From: Butyrivibrio sp. NC2002
GTDB lineage: Bacteria > Bacillota > Clostridia > Lachnospirales > Lachnospiraceae
NCBI RefSeq assembly: GCF_000702265.1
Contig: NZ_JNKZ01000011.1
Span: 1-64,000, forward strand
Direction: 5' to 3'
Length of the DNA stretch: 64,000 nt
A program made the translations under genes and the position numbers. The notes below the pieces were generated by a model that had not been told where the DNA came from, ran no database searches, and saw only the letters and a program-made list of their open reading frames with translations. This document shows, in pieces, positions 25,938-34,956 of this stretch (positions are counted from its first letter, which is position 1; every line of letters begins with the position of its first letter).

Positions 25938-27877
25938 CAGATAGCACCTCCGATAACGATAATTAGCATTACAACCACGATAACGGCAGAAATTGCAATA
26001 CTGGGCATAAGGAGTTTATCCTCTCCAAAATACTCTGTCATATACCAGTTTGACATATACAGAGCTCTCTCTTTGCCAAATGAATCAATAAAGTGACGGT
26101 CATCACCGGCATTAACACCGGCAACATAAGACATAGTCATCTTATTCTTCTTACCGATAGCAAGGAATCTACTGCCAATCGGAATAGCGAATATCATGCC
26201 AACCATGATCATCATGATAACTACATCTGATCCACCGATAACATTGGGAATGTTCTTATGGAAAGCCTCATTAAGTATAGGCTGGATCATTGTGTTTGAC
26301 ATCCACGGGAATGCAAAGCACATGATAATGATCATGCATGTTAACGGAACAAGTGAGATCATCTCACTCTTAGGTGTAATATCCTCAAGTTCGTATGACT
26401 GATGTATAACGGTACAGATCTTTCCGAGCCATTTTGCCCAGTAGAATAAAGTAGAACCTGAACCAAATACAAGGAAAAGAACAAGCCATACTGAATTGGA
26501 ATCAACAAATGACTTAAGAGCTGCCCACTTGGATACAAGCATACCAAAGGGAGCCATAAACATTCCACAGATACCGATTATCATGATAAATGCAAGTCTT
26601 GGAAGTTTGATAATAAGTCCGTGCATATCTTCTATATCACGGCTGTGCATGCAGTTCTCGATATCACCAACAGTCTGGAACAGAAGTGACTTGGATACAG
26701 CATGGAAAAGAATGAGCATAGTAGCTGCCCATACACCCTCTGTGGTACCTGTTCCTGCGCAGGCTGTGATAAGACCAAGATTTGAAATTGTGGAATAAGC
26801 AAGTACTTTCTTTCCATCGCTTACGGTAATTGCAAGAAGTGATGCTGCAAAGAAAGTAAATCCACCAATTACAGTGATCATAACGCCTGTAAATGTTCCG
26901 TAGAGCATGGGTGAAAGTCTGATCAGCATATAAACACCGATCTTAACCATTGTTGCCGAGTGAAGAAGTGCACTACTGGGAGTAGGCGCAACCATGGCAC
27001 CAAGGAGCCATCTTGAGAACGGGAACTGAGCACTCTTTGTAAGTGCTGCGAAAGCAAACAATGTAACAGGAATCATAACAAGCATATCTTTTCTCGGTAT
27101 GATTGTAGTAAGTTTGCTGAGTGTGCCGATTTCAAAGTGGATATTGCAATACATAAGACCGAATGCAAATCCGCATCCACCAAGAAGGTTCATCCACAAT
27201 GCTCTAAAGCTGTTATTAACTGCTTCCTCTGTTCTTGTATAGCCGATAAGAAGGAATGAACATACGCTGGTAATTTCCCAGAAGAAATAGATCCAACCAA
27301 GATTATCAGAAACTATGAGTCCGAACATCGCACCTATGAATACAAACAAAAGTGCAAGAAAATAATTTGATCTGTCACCTACTTCTGTGTGGTGATTATG
27401 ATAATCCTTCATATATCCGCAAGCATAAATGCAGATCAGGATACCAACAATACCAACAATAAGAATCATTACAGCAGAAAGATAATCAACTCTTACATGA
27501 GCTGCACCCTCTACTGCTCTGCCTGACAGATCCATCCAGAGAACAGGAATTGTTCCCAAGGCAGAAAGAAGAATCGCATAGTATTTTTTGTATTTAATAC
27601 TAAGGAATATTACGATACACATAAGCAGAACTTCGCCGCCCATGATAACGTGATCAGCCAAAACGGTTTCTGTAAAGAATGTATTATGCGTTGTGCCCTT
27701 AAGACCAAGCACCTTTACACCGACCATAATAGCTGTGGCCATAATAGAAAAGCCTCCTACTACAGCTACAAGATTGCGTAGCAATGATGCATTCCTTATC
27801 AGATACATGATAACCGCCATAACAAACGGGAACAGTATCAAAAATGTCACTGCTGCTTTAAGGTTTAATAAAGTCAA
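25937..27877 (-). CDS. echA: Ech hydrogenase ion-pumping subunit EchA
   Basis: 646 residues, NuoL/MrpA-type antiporter-like subunit with about 15 membrane helices. Conserved features: IYFFWEITSVCSFLLIGYTR (Glu in the WExxS motif, about residue 197), TKSAQFPFSRWLLGAMVAPTPSSALLHS (in pieces; key Lys and the AMxAPTPxSALLHS signature). It carries the ion in the hydrogenase complex. Start is a TTG with GGTGGAG eight bases upstream; the GTG just ahead is out of frame. First gene of echABCDEF-hypFCDE. Upstream 27878-28008 is AT-rich with a possible TATAGT -10, but no good -35 is seen. Confidence 0.94.
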   Translation of the reverse strand: MTLLNLKAAVTFLILFPFVMAVIMYLIRNASLLRNLVAVVGGFSIMATAIMVGVKVLGLKGTTHNTFFTETVLADHVIMGGEVLLMCIVIFLSIKYKKYYAILLSALGTIPVLWMDLSGRAVEGAAHVRVDYLSAVMILIVGIVGILICIYACGYMKDYHNHHTEVGDRSNYFLALLFVFIGAMFGLIVSDNLGWIYFFWEITSVCSFLLIGYTRTEEAVNNSFRALWMNLLGGCGFAFGLMYCNIHFEIGTLSKLTTIIPRKDMLVMIPVTLFAFAALTKSAQFPFSRWLLGAMVAPTPSSALLHSATMVKIGVYMLIRLSPMLYGTFTGVMITVIGGFTFFAASLLAITVSDGKKVLAYSTISNLGLITACAGTGTTEGVWAATMLILFHAVSKSLLFQTVGDIENCMHSRDIEDMHGLIIKLPRLAFIMIIGICGMFMAPFGMLVSKWAALKSFVDSNSVWLVLFLVFGSGSTLFYWAKWLGKICTVIHQSYELEDITPKSEMISLVPLTCMIIIMCFAFPWMSNTMIQPILNEAFHKNIPNVIGGSDVVIMMIMVGMIFAIPIGSRFLAIGKKNKMTMSYVAGVNAGDDRHFIDSFGKERALYMSNWYMTEYFGEDKLLMPSIAISAVIVVVMLIIVIGGAI

Positions 27878-28008
27878 GGAATCTCCACCCCTTTCAGGAT
27901 AAAATTTTAACGAATTTTCGCCTTTACTATACTATCACAAAACTATAAGGAATAGATAAAAAATTTGTTATAAAAAATCAAAATATTCTATTATTTTTCT
28001 ATGGCTAT

Positions 28009-28464
28009 TTATCTGATATTATCAATAACCATATAAAGCAATCTGTATAATTCTTTTGCATCTTCTTTATTAAGTTTTACGCAATTGCCAATCTTAGCGG
28101 GAATATCTTTTGCCTGCTCCTTCAACTGCTCTCCCTCAGGAGTAATCGTAACCAAAAGATTTCTCTCATCATCCTTGGATCTGTTTCTCTTAAGAAGTCC
28201 CTTTGTTTCAAGCTTTTTTAGCACAGGAGTAAGAGTTCCCGAATCCAAAAACAGATTTTCTCCGAGAGTTTTGACATTCATCTCTTTCTTTTCCCACAGT
28301 ACCATCATAGTTATGTACTGCGTGTAAGTAAGATCAATCTCATCCAAAAACGGCTTATATGCTCTTATGATTTCCTTGGAGCATGCATATAACGGAAAGC
28401 ATAATTGATTCTGCAGTTTTAATACGTCATATGTACCATTATTTTCAGCTTCGTTTTTTTCCAT
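28009..28464 (-). CDS. MarR-family regulator, OhrR type
   Basis: 151 residues. Dimerisation helices flank a winged helix-turn-helix (MNVKTLGENLFLDSGTLTPV, then LLKRNRSKDDERNLLVTITP). The N-terminal LQNQLCFPLYACSKEI with YKPFLDEIDLTYTQYITMMV is the OhrR pattern: its conserved Cys (C22) senses organic peroxides by oxidation in relatives. Start set to the ATG at 28464 with AAAGAGGAAATTATCT upstream; a longer reading would add 34 residues overlapping the promoter. Transcribed toward the ech operon with a 131-base gap, so it may regulate itself or ech. No ohr gene nearby. Confidence 0.85.
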   Translation of the reverse strand: MEKNEAENNGTYDVLKLQNQLCFPLYACSKEIIRAYKPFLDEIDLTYTQYITMMVLWEKKEMNVKTLGENLFLDSGTLTPVLKKLETKGLLKRNRSKDDERNLLVTITPEGEQLKEQAKDIPAKIGNCVKLNKEDAKELYRLLYMVIDNIR

Positions 28465-28518
28465 AGATAATTTCCTCTTTTTACATTTTAATTGCACACA
28501 AATTAGTTTTGCTTTTAC

Positions 28519-28547
28519 ATCATACAACGGATGCTCAAAAAGTTCAA
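28519..28547 (-). promoter_or_regulatory. Promoter of the OhrR-type regulator gene
   Basis: Minus strand: -35 TTGAAC (28547-28542), spacer 17, -10 TATGAT (28524-28519), about 55 bases before the start codon. It supports the short form of the protein, because the longer reading frame would begin upstream of this promoter. Confidence 0.7.
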
Positions 28548-28598
28548 TGCTGATATTACAAACCATAGTATAAGCATAAATAATCTATTTATAAAAAT

Positions 28599-28633
28599 AA
28601 GCCAAAGACGAAAAAATATTTCATCTTTGGCTT
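28599..28633 (-). terminator. Terminator after minE
   Basis: AAGCCAAAGA / TCTTTGGCTT stem with extra A-T pairs above, followed on minus by ATTTTTATA. Ends the minCDE transcript ten bases after the minE stop. Confidence 0.8.
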
Positions 28634-28642
28634 AAAAATATC

Positions 28643-28927
28643 TTATTTAGCTGTATGTCTCATATTTTTAATAGGAATATTTGCATATAATGCAGGTACG
28701 CTCTTGTTATCCTTATCAGCTCCTTCAGTATCCATCTGAGTGAACTTGATATCAAGTCCGGTCTGATCAACTTCAACATATTTAGAGAGTACTTCAAGAA
28801 TATCATTTTTTATTCTCTCCATGATTTCAGGCGAACAGCTTGAACGGTCAGAAACAAGAACCAGTTTAAGTCTGTCTTTTGCCATTTCACTTGAAGTTTT
28901 TTTCTTGAAAATATCTGTAAGCTTCAT
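28643..28927 (-). CDS. minE: Division site specificity factor MinE
   Basis: 94 residues. N-terminal amphipathic and MinD-binding segment (FKKKTSSEMAKDRLKLVLVS), then the dimerisation fold (SPEIMERIKNDILEVLSKYV). It drives MinCD off one pole by stimulating MinD ATPase. GGAGGCGCCCG precedes the ATG. Confidence 0.95.
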   Translation of the reverse strand: MKLTDIFKKKTSSEMAKDRLKLVLVSDRSSCSPEIMERIKNDILEVLSKYVEVDQTGLDIKFTQMDTEGADKDNKSVPALYANIPIKNMRHTAK

Positions 28928-28938
28928 CGGGCGCCTCC

Positions 28939-29730
28939 TTATGATTTACGAAAAACGCTTGCAAGAGTTGCAAAGATACCCTTCTTATCATCAAGGTTGA
29001 GGAAGGGAACTGATTCACCCATAATTCTACGACAAATGTTCATATATGCCTGACCGGCAAGTGAACTGTCACCCGCAAGCGGTTCGCCGTTGTTTGTAGC
29101 AACAACTATATTTTCATCATCCGGAACAACACCAAGAAGCTCAACTGCAAGGATATCAATAACGTCCTCTGCGCTCATCATATCGCCGCGCTTAACCATA
29201 TCAGGACGCAGTCTGTTTACAACAAGCTGTGTTTTACCTATCTCATTTGCTTCAAGGAGTCCGATGATCCTATCAGCATCACGAACAGCTGATACCTCAG
29301 GTGTAGTAACTACAATTGCTCTTTCAGCTCCTGCAATGGCATTCTTGAAGCCCTGCTCGATACCTGCGGGGCAATCCATGATAACATAGTCATATTCCTG
29401 CTTGAGCTCTTCAGCAAGCTTTTTCATCTGATCAGGAGTTACGCTTGTCTTATCCTTGGTCTGAGCTGCAGGCAAAAGGAAAAGTGTATCATATCGCTTA
29501 TCGCGGATCATAGCCTGCTTGATCTTGCAGCTACCTTCAACAACATCAACAAGATTGTAAACTATACGATTTTCAAGTCCCATTACCACATCAAGGTTAC
29601 GAAGACCTATATCTGTGTCAATAAGTACTACCTTTTTATTCAATTTAGCAAGTCCGGTACCAATATTAGCAGTTGTTGTAGTCTTACCAACACCGCCTTT
29701 ACCGGAAGTAACAACTATTACTTCTCCCAT
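28939..29730 (-). CDS. minD: Septum site-determining ATPase MinD
   Basis: 263 residues. Deviant Walker A TSGKGGVGKTTTTANIG, DTDIGLRNLDVVMGL, and MDCPAGIEQGF. The C terminus GIFATLASVFRKS is the amphipathic membrane-targeting helix that FlhG-type relatives lack. It recruits MinC to the membrane. GGAGGATATAA upstream of ATG. Second gene of minCDE. Confidence 0.97.
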   Translation of the reverse strand: MGEVIVVTSGKGGVGKTTTTANIGTGLAKLNKKVVLIDTDIGLRNLDVVMGLENRIVYNLVDVVEGSCKIKQAMIRDKRYDTLFLLPAAQTKDKTSVTPDQMKKLAEELKQEYDYVIMDCPAGIEQGFKNAIAGAERAIVVTTPEVSAVRDADRIIGLLEANEIGKTQLVVNRLRPDMVKRGDMMSAEDVIDILAVELLGVVPDDENIVVATNNGEPLAGDSSLAGQAYMNICRRIMGESVPFLNLDDKKGIFATLASVFRKS

Positions 29731-29776
29731 TTATATCCTCCAGAAAATATTTTTACTAAACTATCATATCACAAGC

Positions 29777-30556
29777 TCATTTTGCTCCCAAGTGGTTTTT
29801 TAAAAAGGAAGCGCCATAAGCATCTTTAACTACGTGTCCGTTTAAAATAAATGCAACCTCAGTGGTTTTTTCATCGACTTTTTTTCTGAATCTGCGCATC
29901 TTAAGCTTCGGTCCTGTCTCAGAATCAGGCGAAATCGCAATCGCATTCGCAATCCTTACCTGAAGCGGATCAAGCTCTAATGCAACAACAAAAGCTCTTT
30001 CATCTCCACCTGATCCTGCAAAGGCACTTCCTCTGAGCGCACCCATAACAAAAATCGAGCCTTCAGATGTCACCGAAGCTCCCGGCTTAACATCGCCGAG
30101 AATAACAACACTTCTATTATCTGAAATAGACTGACCTGACCTTAGGCTTCCGGGATAAATCTTTGCTATTCCATCCAGTGAATCAAGTATATCCCCCTTT
30201 ACATCAGCATCATCATGGTCATTTTCTATATTTGTTTCTTTCTTATCACTTTCTTTTTCTGAATCATCGTTATGTTTTGCATAATGGACAAATATCTGAT
30301 CCAGCTCAGAATTTTCTCTCAGGATACAACTGATATCAATATCGCTGTTAGCCCTTATGATGTCTACTATTTCGTTTTCTTCAACATCATTTATAGCTCT
30401 TCCCTTAATAAAAATCCCCATACTGGCTTTCCCTAGGAAGTTCCTGGATTCCTTGAATTTCCTTGCAATTTCTGTTTTTAATTCATCAAAAGCCGGCTCG
30501 GAGCTAAGTTCCAATACTATCCCCGAGTTTGTCCCCTTTAAATTTACTAAATTCAT
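29777..30556 (-). CDS. minC: Septum site-determining protein MinC
   Basis: 259 residues. N-terminal domain with NSGIVLELSSEPAFDELKTE; an acidic linker at about 95-120 (SEKESDKKETNIENDHDDAD); then the C-terminal right-handed beta-helix (GSLRSGQSISDNRSVVILGD, KPGASVTSEGSIFVMGALRG) that binds MinD and inhibits FtsZ. The last 50 residues are a variable extension. A GGGAG site lies 12 bases before the ATG, somewhat far. Confidence 0.9.
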   Translation of the reverse strand: MNLVNLKGTNSGIVLELSSEPAFDELKTEIARKFKESRNFLGKASMGIFIKGRAINDVEENEIVDIIRANSDIDISCILRENSELDQIFVHYAKHNDDSEKESDKKETNIENDHDDADVKGDILDSLDGIAKIYPGSLRSGQSISDNRSVVILGDVKPGASVTSEGSIFVMGALRGSAFAGSGGDERAFVVALELDPLQVRIANAIAISPDSETGPKLKMRRFRKKVDEKTTEVAFILNGHVVKDAYGASFLKNHLGAK

Positions 30557-30655
30557 GTATTATACAAATCTCCCGGTGAATCGCTAATTATCAAATTATC
30601 TGACTAGCACGCTCTGGACTAATAAAACTTGTCAAGTGCTCTATTTGAAGGAAAA

Positions 30656-30682
30656 GCCCTTGCCGTATAAAACGACAAGGGC
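30656..30682 (-). terminator. Probable terminator after tsf
   Basis: GCCCTTGCCG / CGACAAGGGC stem (one mismatch), followed on minus by TTTTCC. It lies about 30 bases after the tsf stop. T run is short, so it may be leaky. Confidence 0.6.
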
Positions 30683-30710
30683 ATAGTCTCTACTTGTAAT
30701 GAGAATAAAA

Positions 30711-31661
30711 TTACTGCATACCTGCCTGCTTAGCAACTTCCTCAGCAAAGTTCTCTTCTCTCTTTTCGATACCTTCGCCTGTCTCGTAACGAACGAAACG
30801 CTTGATAGAAAGGTTTGCACCATTGTCCTTGCCAACCTGTGCAATGTACTGGCCAACAGTCTGCTTACCATCCTCAGCCTTAACGTAAACCTGCTCATTA
30901 AGGCAGATTTCCTTAAGCTCCTTCTGAAGACGTCCAACAAGCATCTTCTCGATGATCTGCTGGGGCTTTCTCTTACCTTCAGGAAGTTCCTCATTTTCTT
31001 TAAGAGCCTGAGCAAGAAGGATTTCTTTCTCGTGCTCCTTGAATTCTTCAGGAACATCATTCATATCAACATACTTAGGATAAAGTGCTGCGATCTGCAT
31101 TGCAACATTCTTAAGTGCATCCTTGATGTTATCGTTAACAACATCTGTATCAGCCTCAACAATAACACTGATTCTTCCGCCGCCATGAACATAAGGAACT
31201 GCTACACCGTTCTCTGCAACAACCTTCTCGAAACGACGAATGCTGATCTTCTCACTGATAACTGCAGTGATCTCAACAAGTGCCTCCTGAACTGTCTTGG
31301 AGTTGTCAAGAATCCACTTCTCAGCCATGAATGAATCCATATCCTTAGAATCTGATTCAACAGCCTGCTTAGCAACTGCCTCTACGAAATTCTGGAACTG
31401 CTCATTCTTTGCAACGAAGTCTGTCTCTGAGTTTACTTCTACAACTGCAACTGTCTTGTCATCCTTGACAGATACTCTTGTAAGACCTTCTGCTGCAATT
31501 CTGCTAGCTTTCTTCTCAGCCTTAGCCTGACCGTTCTTTCTAAGGAACTCAACTGCTGCATCCATATCGCCGTTAGTTTCTGTAAGAGCCTTCTTACACT
31601 CCATCATACCTGCACCGGTAGATTCACGTAACTCTTTAACCATTGCTGCTGTGATAGCCAT
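30711..31661 (-). CDS. tsf: Elongation factor Ts
   Basis: 316 residues. N-terminal UBA-like helix bundle (MVKELRESTGAGMMECKKAL) and the TDFVAKNEQF core motif, which contacts EF-Tu to release GDP. C-terminal module ends RYETGEGIEKREENFAEEVA. Slightly longer than E. coli Ts in the middle domain. Follows rpsB by 36 bases. Confidence 0.97.
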   Translation of the reverse strand: MAITAAMVKELRESTGAGMMECKKALTETNGDMDAAVEFLRKNGQAKAEKKASRIAAEGLTRVSVKDDKTVAVVEVNSETDFVAKNEQFQNFVEAVAKQAVESDSKDMDSFMAEKWILDNSKTVQEALVEITAVISEKISIRRFEKVVAENGVAVPYVHGGGRISVIVEADTDVVNDNIKDALKNVAMQIAALYPKYVDMNDVPEEFKEHEKEILLAQALKENEELPEGKRKPQQIIEKMLVGRLQKELKEICLNEQVYVKAEDGKQTVGQYIAQVGKDNGANLSIKRFVRYETGEGIEKREENFAEEVAKQAGMQ

Positions 31662-31697
31662 CTATTTAATCCTCCGAATTATTTTTATTTTAAAAAA

Positions 31698-32438
31698 TTA
31701 TTCCTCAACCTCAGCCGCTTCAGCTTCTGCCTCTGCCTCAGATGTTAAGTTCTCAGCACCCTGATTAGCTTCGATAACAGCATCTGCCATCTTACCAACA
31801 AGAAGCTTTACTGCACGAATAGCATCATCATTTCCGGGGATGATGTAATCAAGCTCTTCAGGATCACAGTTTGTATCGCCGATACCGATAAGTGTGATTC
31901 CAAGTGTCTCTGCTTCCTGAATGCAGATTCTTTCCTTCTTAGGATCTACTACGAAAATAGCATCAGGAATTCTCTTCATATCACGAATTCCGCCAAGAAC
32001 CTTGTTGAGCTTCTCATACTCTTTGTTGAGCTGAGCAACTTCCTTCTTGGGAAGTACATCAAATGTTCCATCTTCCTGCATCTTCTCAAGCTTCTTAAGA
32101 CGCTCGATTCTGCTCTGGATTGTGCGGAAGTTTGTAAGCATACCACCAAGCCAACGCTCGTTTACATAATACATACCGCAACGCTCAGCTTCTGTCTTAA
32201 CAGCATCCTGTGCCTGCTTCTTTGTTCCAACGAAAAGGATTGTACCACCCTGCTGTGCGATCTCAAATACTGCCTTGTAAGCCTCGTCAACCTTTACAAC
32301 TGACTTCTGAAGATCGATGATGTGGATACCATTTCTCTCTGTGAAGATGTAAGGAGCCATCTTAGGGTTCCATCTTCTTGTCTGGTGTCCGAAATGTACA
32401 CCTGCTTCAAGTAACTGTTTCATTGATACAACGCTCAT
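31698..32438 (-). CDS. rpsB: 30S ribosomal protein S2
   Basis: 246 residues. [19 protein letters not shown] and [20 protein letters not shown] with [20 protein letters not shown] are S2 signatures. The last 20 residues are a Glu/Ala-rich acidic tail. GGAGGTAATAAC precedes the ATG. First gene of rpsB-tsf, with a 5' leader of about 130 bases. Confidence 0.98.
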   Translation of the reverse strand: MSVVSMKQLLEAGVHFGHQTRRWNPKMAPYIFTERNGIHIIDLQKSVVKVDEAYKAVFEIAQQGGTILFVGTKKQAQDAVKTEAERCGMYYVNERWLGGMLTNFRTIQSRIERLKKLEKMQEDGTFDVLPKKEVAQLNKEYEKLNKVLGGIRDMKRIPDAIFVVDPKKERICIQEAETLGITLIGIGDTNCDPEELDYIIPGNDDAIRAVKLLVGKMADAVIEANQGAENLTSEAEAEAEAAEVEE

Positions 32439-32573
32439 GTTATTACCTCCATTTGGTTAATCTTCCCCATGTCTTTACCCATTGATCTGCAGGGGCGTTA
32501 TTTCCTGCAGTGAGCACCCGTCCTATCACAATGGACACCGGACAGATTACGGACATGCGTGTTTATTTGTTAC
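32439..32573 (-). promoter_or_regulatory. Structured 5' leader of rpsB (possible autoregulatory RNA)
   Basis: Contains CTGCAGG/CCTGCAG (32487-32510) and a larger, less regular fold built from GTCC/GGAC arms between 32515 and 32555. There is no T run, so it is not a terminator. Ribosomal protein S2 controls its own mRNA in several bacteria through leaders; by analogy this may be such an element. The exact fold was not calculated. Confidence 0.4.
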
Positions 32574-32602
32574 ACTATAAGCCTGTTTTTGGGCATAGTT
32601 AA
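32574..32602 (-). promoter_or_regulatory. rpsB-tsf promoter
   Basis: Minus strand: -35 TTAACT (32602-32597), spacer 17, -10 TATAGT (32579-32574). The -35 touches the preceding terminator stem. Confidence 0.6.
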
Positions 32603-32647
32603 AGCCCGAAAGCTCACAGCTTCATTAGAATACCATGTTTTCGGGCT
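32603..32647 (-). terminator. Terminator of the sigD-fapA-accessory unit
   Basis: AGCCCGAAA / TTTCGGGCT stem with further partial pairing inside, followed on minus by TTTAAC. It separates the end of the flagellar region from rpsB. Confidence 0.7.
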
Positions 32648-32728
32648 CATGACAATATATTTTTATTTTTTTCAGGTATAAATTGCATAAAGCAAAACAT
32701 TTTCAGTAACTAAATCCGTTTTATCTCT

Positions 32729-33604
32729 TTACTTTGTAATGATAGCGGCTATCTCTTCATAAGATGATCCCTTAGGAATCTGCTTGGTTCCGGATCTGAT
32801 CTTTCTGTCAAGACCACTGTTTACCAGATATCTGTTAAAAGCAATAGCGTCATCCACAAGACCTGCTTCTTTTATGACAGCAGAACATGTATCCGATCCG
32901 GTTCCTCCCGGAAGAACTACAACCACATAATTAACTTCAGCGGCTGATTCAGTATTACTGCTTTGCTCTGATGAAGCCGCCTCTGCACCTATATCATTTA
33001 CCTGCTTATTTTCTGTTTCGGTTTCTGAAGTCTCATCTGTTTTTGTTTCGTTTTCAGAAGCCTCGCTTTTCTGGGTTTCTGATGTTTCATTGGAGCCTTG
33101 ATTCTCTTCAGGTTGTGTCTTTACTTCCTCTTTTACAGGCTCTTCAGATACCTCCTCTTGCGAAGAAGTGGTGTTCTTTGCGCTGATGCTTTCCGTATAG
33201 GAAGCTGTCTGATCATCTTCAGGGGCAAGAGCAATATCAGCGTCCGTTTCAATGCTTTCACTGCTTTCTCCAGACGAAGCGCTTTCCTGCGCCTTCTCAT
33301 CCACCTCAGGAACTGATTCACCTGTCTGAGACTCCCCTTGGTCTGCTTCTTTAGTTTCTTCTTTTCCGTCTTCAAGAACCGCCTGATCGGATGTAGTACC
33401 ATCGTCTTCCTCCTCTGCATTTTTCTGGGCACCGGAGTATTCTGACAATGTATTTTCCGCTTCGACCATGCCAAGCTGTTTTGCTCTTCTTATGACTTCC
33501 TCATCACTCATGCTCTTATTTTTTCCGGAAAGAGCAACCCCCATGATTATCGATGTCAGAAGAACCCCCAGTCCGAGTCCTCGTAAATAGTATTTTAATT
33601 TCAT
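32729..33604 (-). CDS. Membrane-anchored protein with MltG/YceG-like C-terminal domain
   Basis: 291 residues. One membrane segment near the N terminus (residues 9-25), then SDEEVIRRAKQLGMVE (about 32-47), then about 170 residues of Glu/Ser/Thr-rich low complexity, probably a disordered wall-crossing linker. The last 65 residues (VVLPGGTGSDTCSAVIKEAG, then IRSGTKQIPKGSSYEEIA) resemble the LysM-like domain in front of the YceG catalytic part in MltG. The catalytic Glu domain itself is absent, so it is not a lytic transglycosylase; it may bind peptidoglycan. Lies next to the flagellar operon end. No good ribosome binding site close to the ATG. Confidence 0.55.
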   Translation of the reverse strand: MKLKYYLRGLGLGVLLTSIIMGVALSGKNKSMSDEEVIRRAKQLGMVEAENTLSEYSGAQKNAEEEDDGTTSDQAVLEDGKEETKEADQGESQTGESVPEVDEKAQESASSGESSESIETDADIALAPEDDQTASYTESISAKNTTSSQEEVSEEPVKEEVKTQPEENQGSNETSETQKSEASENETKTDETSETETENKQVNDIGAEAASSEQSSNTESAAEVNYVVVVLPGGTGSDTCSAVIKEAGLVDDAIAFNRYLVNSGLDRKIRSGTKQIPKGSSYEEIAAIITK

Positions 33605-33674
33605 ATTATTTTTTCATACCCTCATTTTTGATGTAATAATTACTGTTCCCACCTGAAAACAGATATCTGATTCT

Positions 33675-34889
33675 TTATATTATTGAGCTTCTTGTCTTTT
33701 TATGCTTTCCCGCAAGGTCAATGACAAGCTTAACTTCGCCGATTCCAAGTCTTAATTCTCTTGCTATAACTACAGCGGATTTTCCTGCCTTGTGCATATC
33801 AAGGATTCTCTGATTCCTCGAAGCGGGATTGTTTATATTCTGTGCCTCCTGCGGAACTTCAGCCTGAGCCTTTTTCCTTGAAGCCTCTGCAAGGGAAACA
33901 ACTTTGGCGGAATTCTCAGTCTCTAAAGAAGCGATCTCAACAGGCTGCGCCAACTCATTATTCTGCACTATCTCCTGATCCTGCATCAGATTACCACCGG
34001 ATGCTCCGGTGCCTTCCTTAAAGGAATCTTCTCCTACAGGCTCTAAGATATTGGACATCTCATCATTTTCATCATCTTCGTCAAAATATGACATATCATC
34101 TGCGTCATATTCTTCCGCGCCTTTTTCGTAAGCATTGTTATTTGCATTTTGGTATGAATTATCAGGAGCGCTTTCATAGCTTACGGCCTGTTCAGCTACA
34201 GGCGCCTTAGCCTGTTGATATTCTGTATCAATATATGTAGGAACATACTCTCTTTGAGGAGCAACTACCATTTCACTATAATTTTCCGAACGGATAACTT
34301 TATTCTGAGTCTTTGCTGCAGCAACAGCATCTGCTCTGTCAAGGATATCTGTAAGGGAAGAAAATTCGCTGCTTCTTTGAACCTTGTTCTCGGTAAATTC
34401 TCTTGTAGCAGCTTCAGCCTTCTTCTCAGTAAGCTCCCTTGTAGCAGCCTCAGCATGCTCAGTGGTTTCAGCGACTTCTTTTGCAGTCTGCTTTGCTTCC
34501 TTGGCAACACGATCAACCTCAGAAACAGTGTTTTTGAGGTTCTTGTGCTTATCGTTGAGCATGTCGTACATAAACATTACTTCATCATGATTTTTATGGA
34601 TATCATTCATAACGGTATCTGAATACTCACTGATAGCGGACATTTTCTCATTGGTGACTCTGTCCATTGCTCTCTCAGCCTTATTTATGGCCTCTTCCAT
34701 GCAATCATCGAGCATGTCATCAATTTGTCCCTGTGAATTTTGAATAGCACGTCTGACCATCTCACTTATCTTCTGTTCAGACACACCACTTTCCTCCTCG
34801 GAAAAAGCACTTCCGGAAGGAATCAGATACCCCAATATTACCGCCAGGATCCCGACGACGATTAAAATTATTTCTGTCACACTTATCAT
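33675..34889 (-). CDS. DUF6115-like membrane-anchored protein at the swrB position
   Basis: 404 residues. A single N-terminal membrane segment (IILIVVGILAVILGYLIP) is followed by a long coiled coil (about 40-170, with a duplicated EAATRELTEKK/EAATREFTENK), a low-complexity region, and a C-terminal helix-turn-helix-like segment (NQRILDMHKAGKSAVVIARE, then LRLGIGEVKLVIDLA). In B. subtilis the gene between sigD and rpsB is swrB, also an N-terminally anchored protein with a coiled coil and a C-terminal HTH-like end, which activates flagellar export. Position and layout match; sequence similarity was not tested. GTGGGG precedes the ATG. Confidence 0.6.
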   Translation of the reverse strand: MISVTEIILIVVGILAVILGYLIPSGSAFSEEESGVSEQKISEMVRRAIQNSQGQIDDMLDDCMEEAINKAERAMDRVTNEKMSAISEYSDTVMNDIHKNHDEVMFMYDMLNDKHKNLKNTVSEVDRVAKEAKQTAKEVAETTEHAEAATRELTEKKAEAATREFTENKVQRSSEFSSLTDILDRADAVAAAKTQNKVIRSENYSEMVVAPQREYVPTYIDTEYQQAKAPVAEQAVSYESAPDNSYQNANNNAYEKGAEEYDADDMSYFDEDDENDEMSNILEPVGEDSFKEGTGASGGNLMQDQEIVQNNELAQPVEIASLETENSAKVVSLAEASRKKAQAEVPQEAQNINNPASRNQRILDMHKAGKSAVVIARELRLGIGEVKLVIDLAGKHKKTRSSII

Positions 34890-34956
34890 ATTTTCCCCAC
34901 TCTTACATCAGTGTTCCGCTCCCATACAGAATACACTATTATGTATTATAGAGGGT

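Noticed and set aside
27878..28008. ech operon promoter
   Set aside because: A TATAGT is present on the minus strand but the matching -35 is poor, so it was not listed as a feature.
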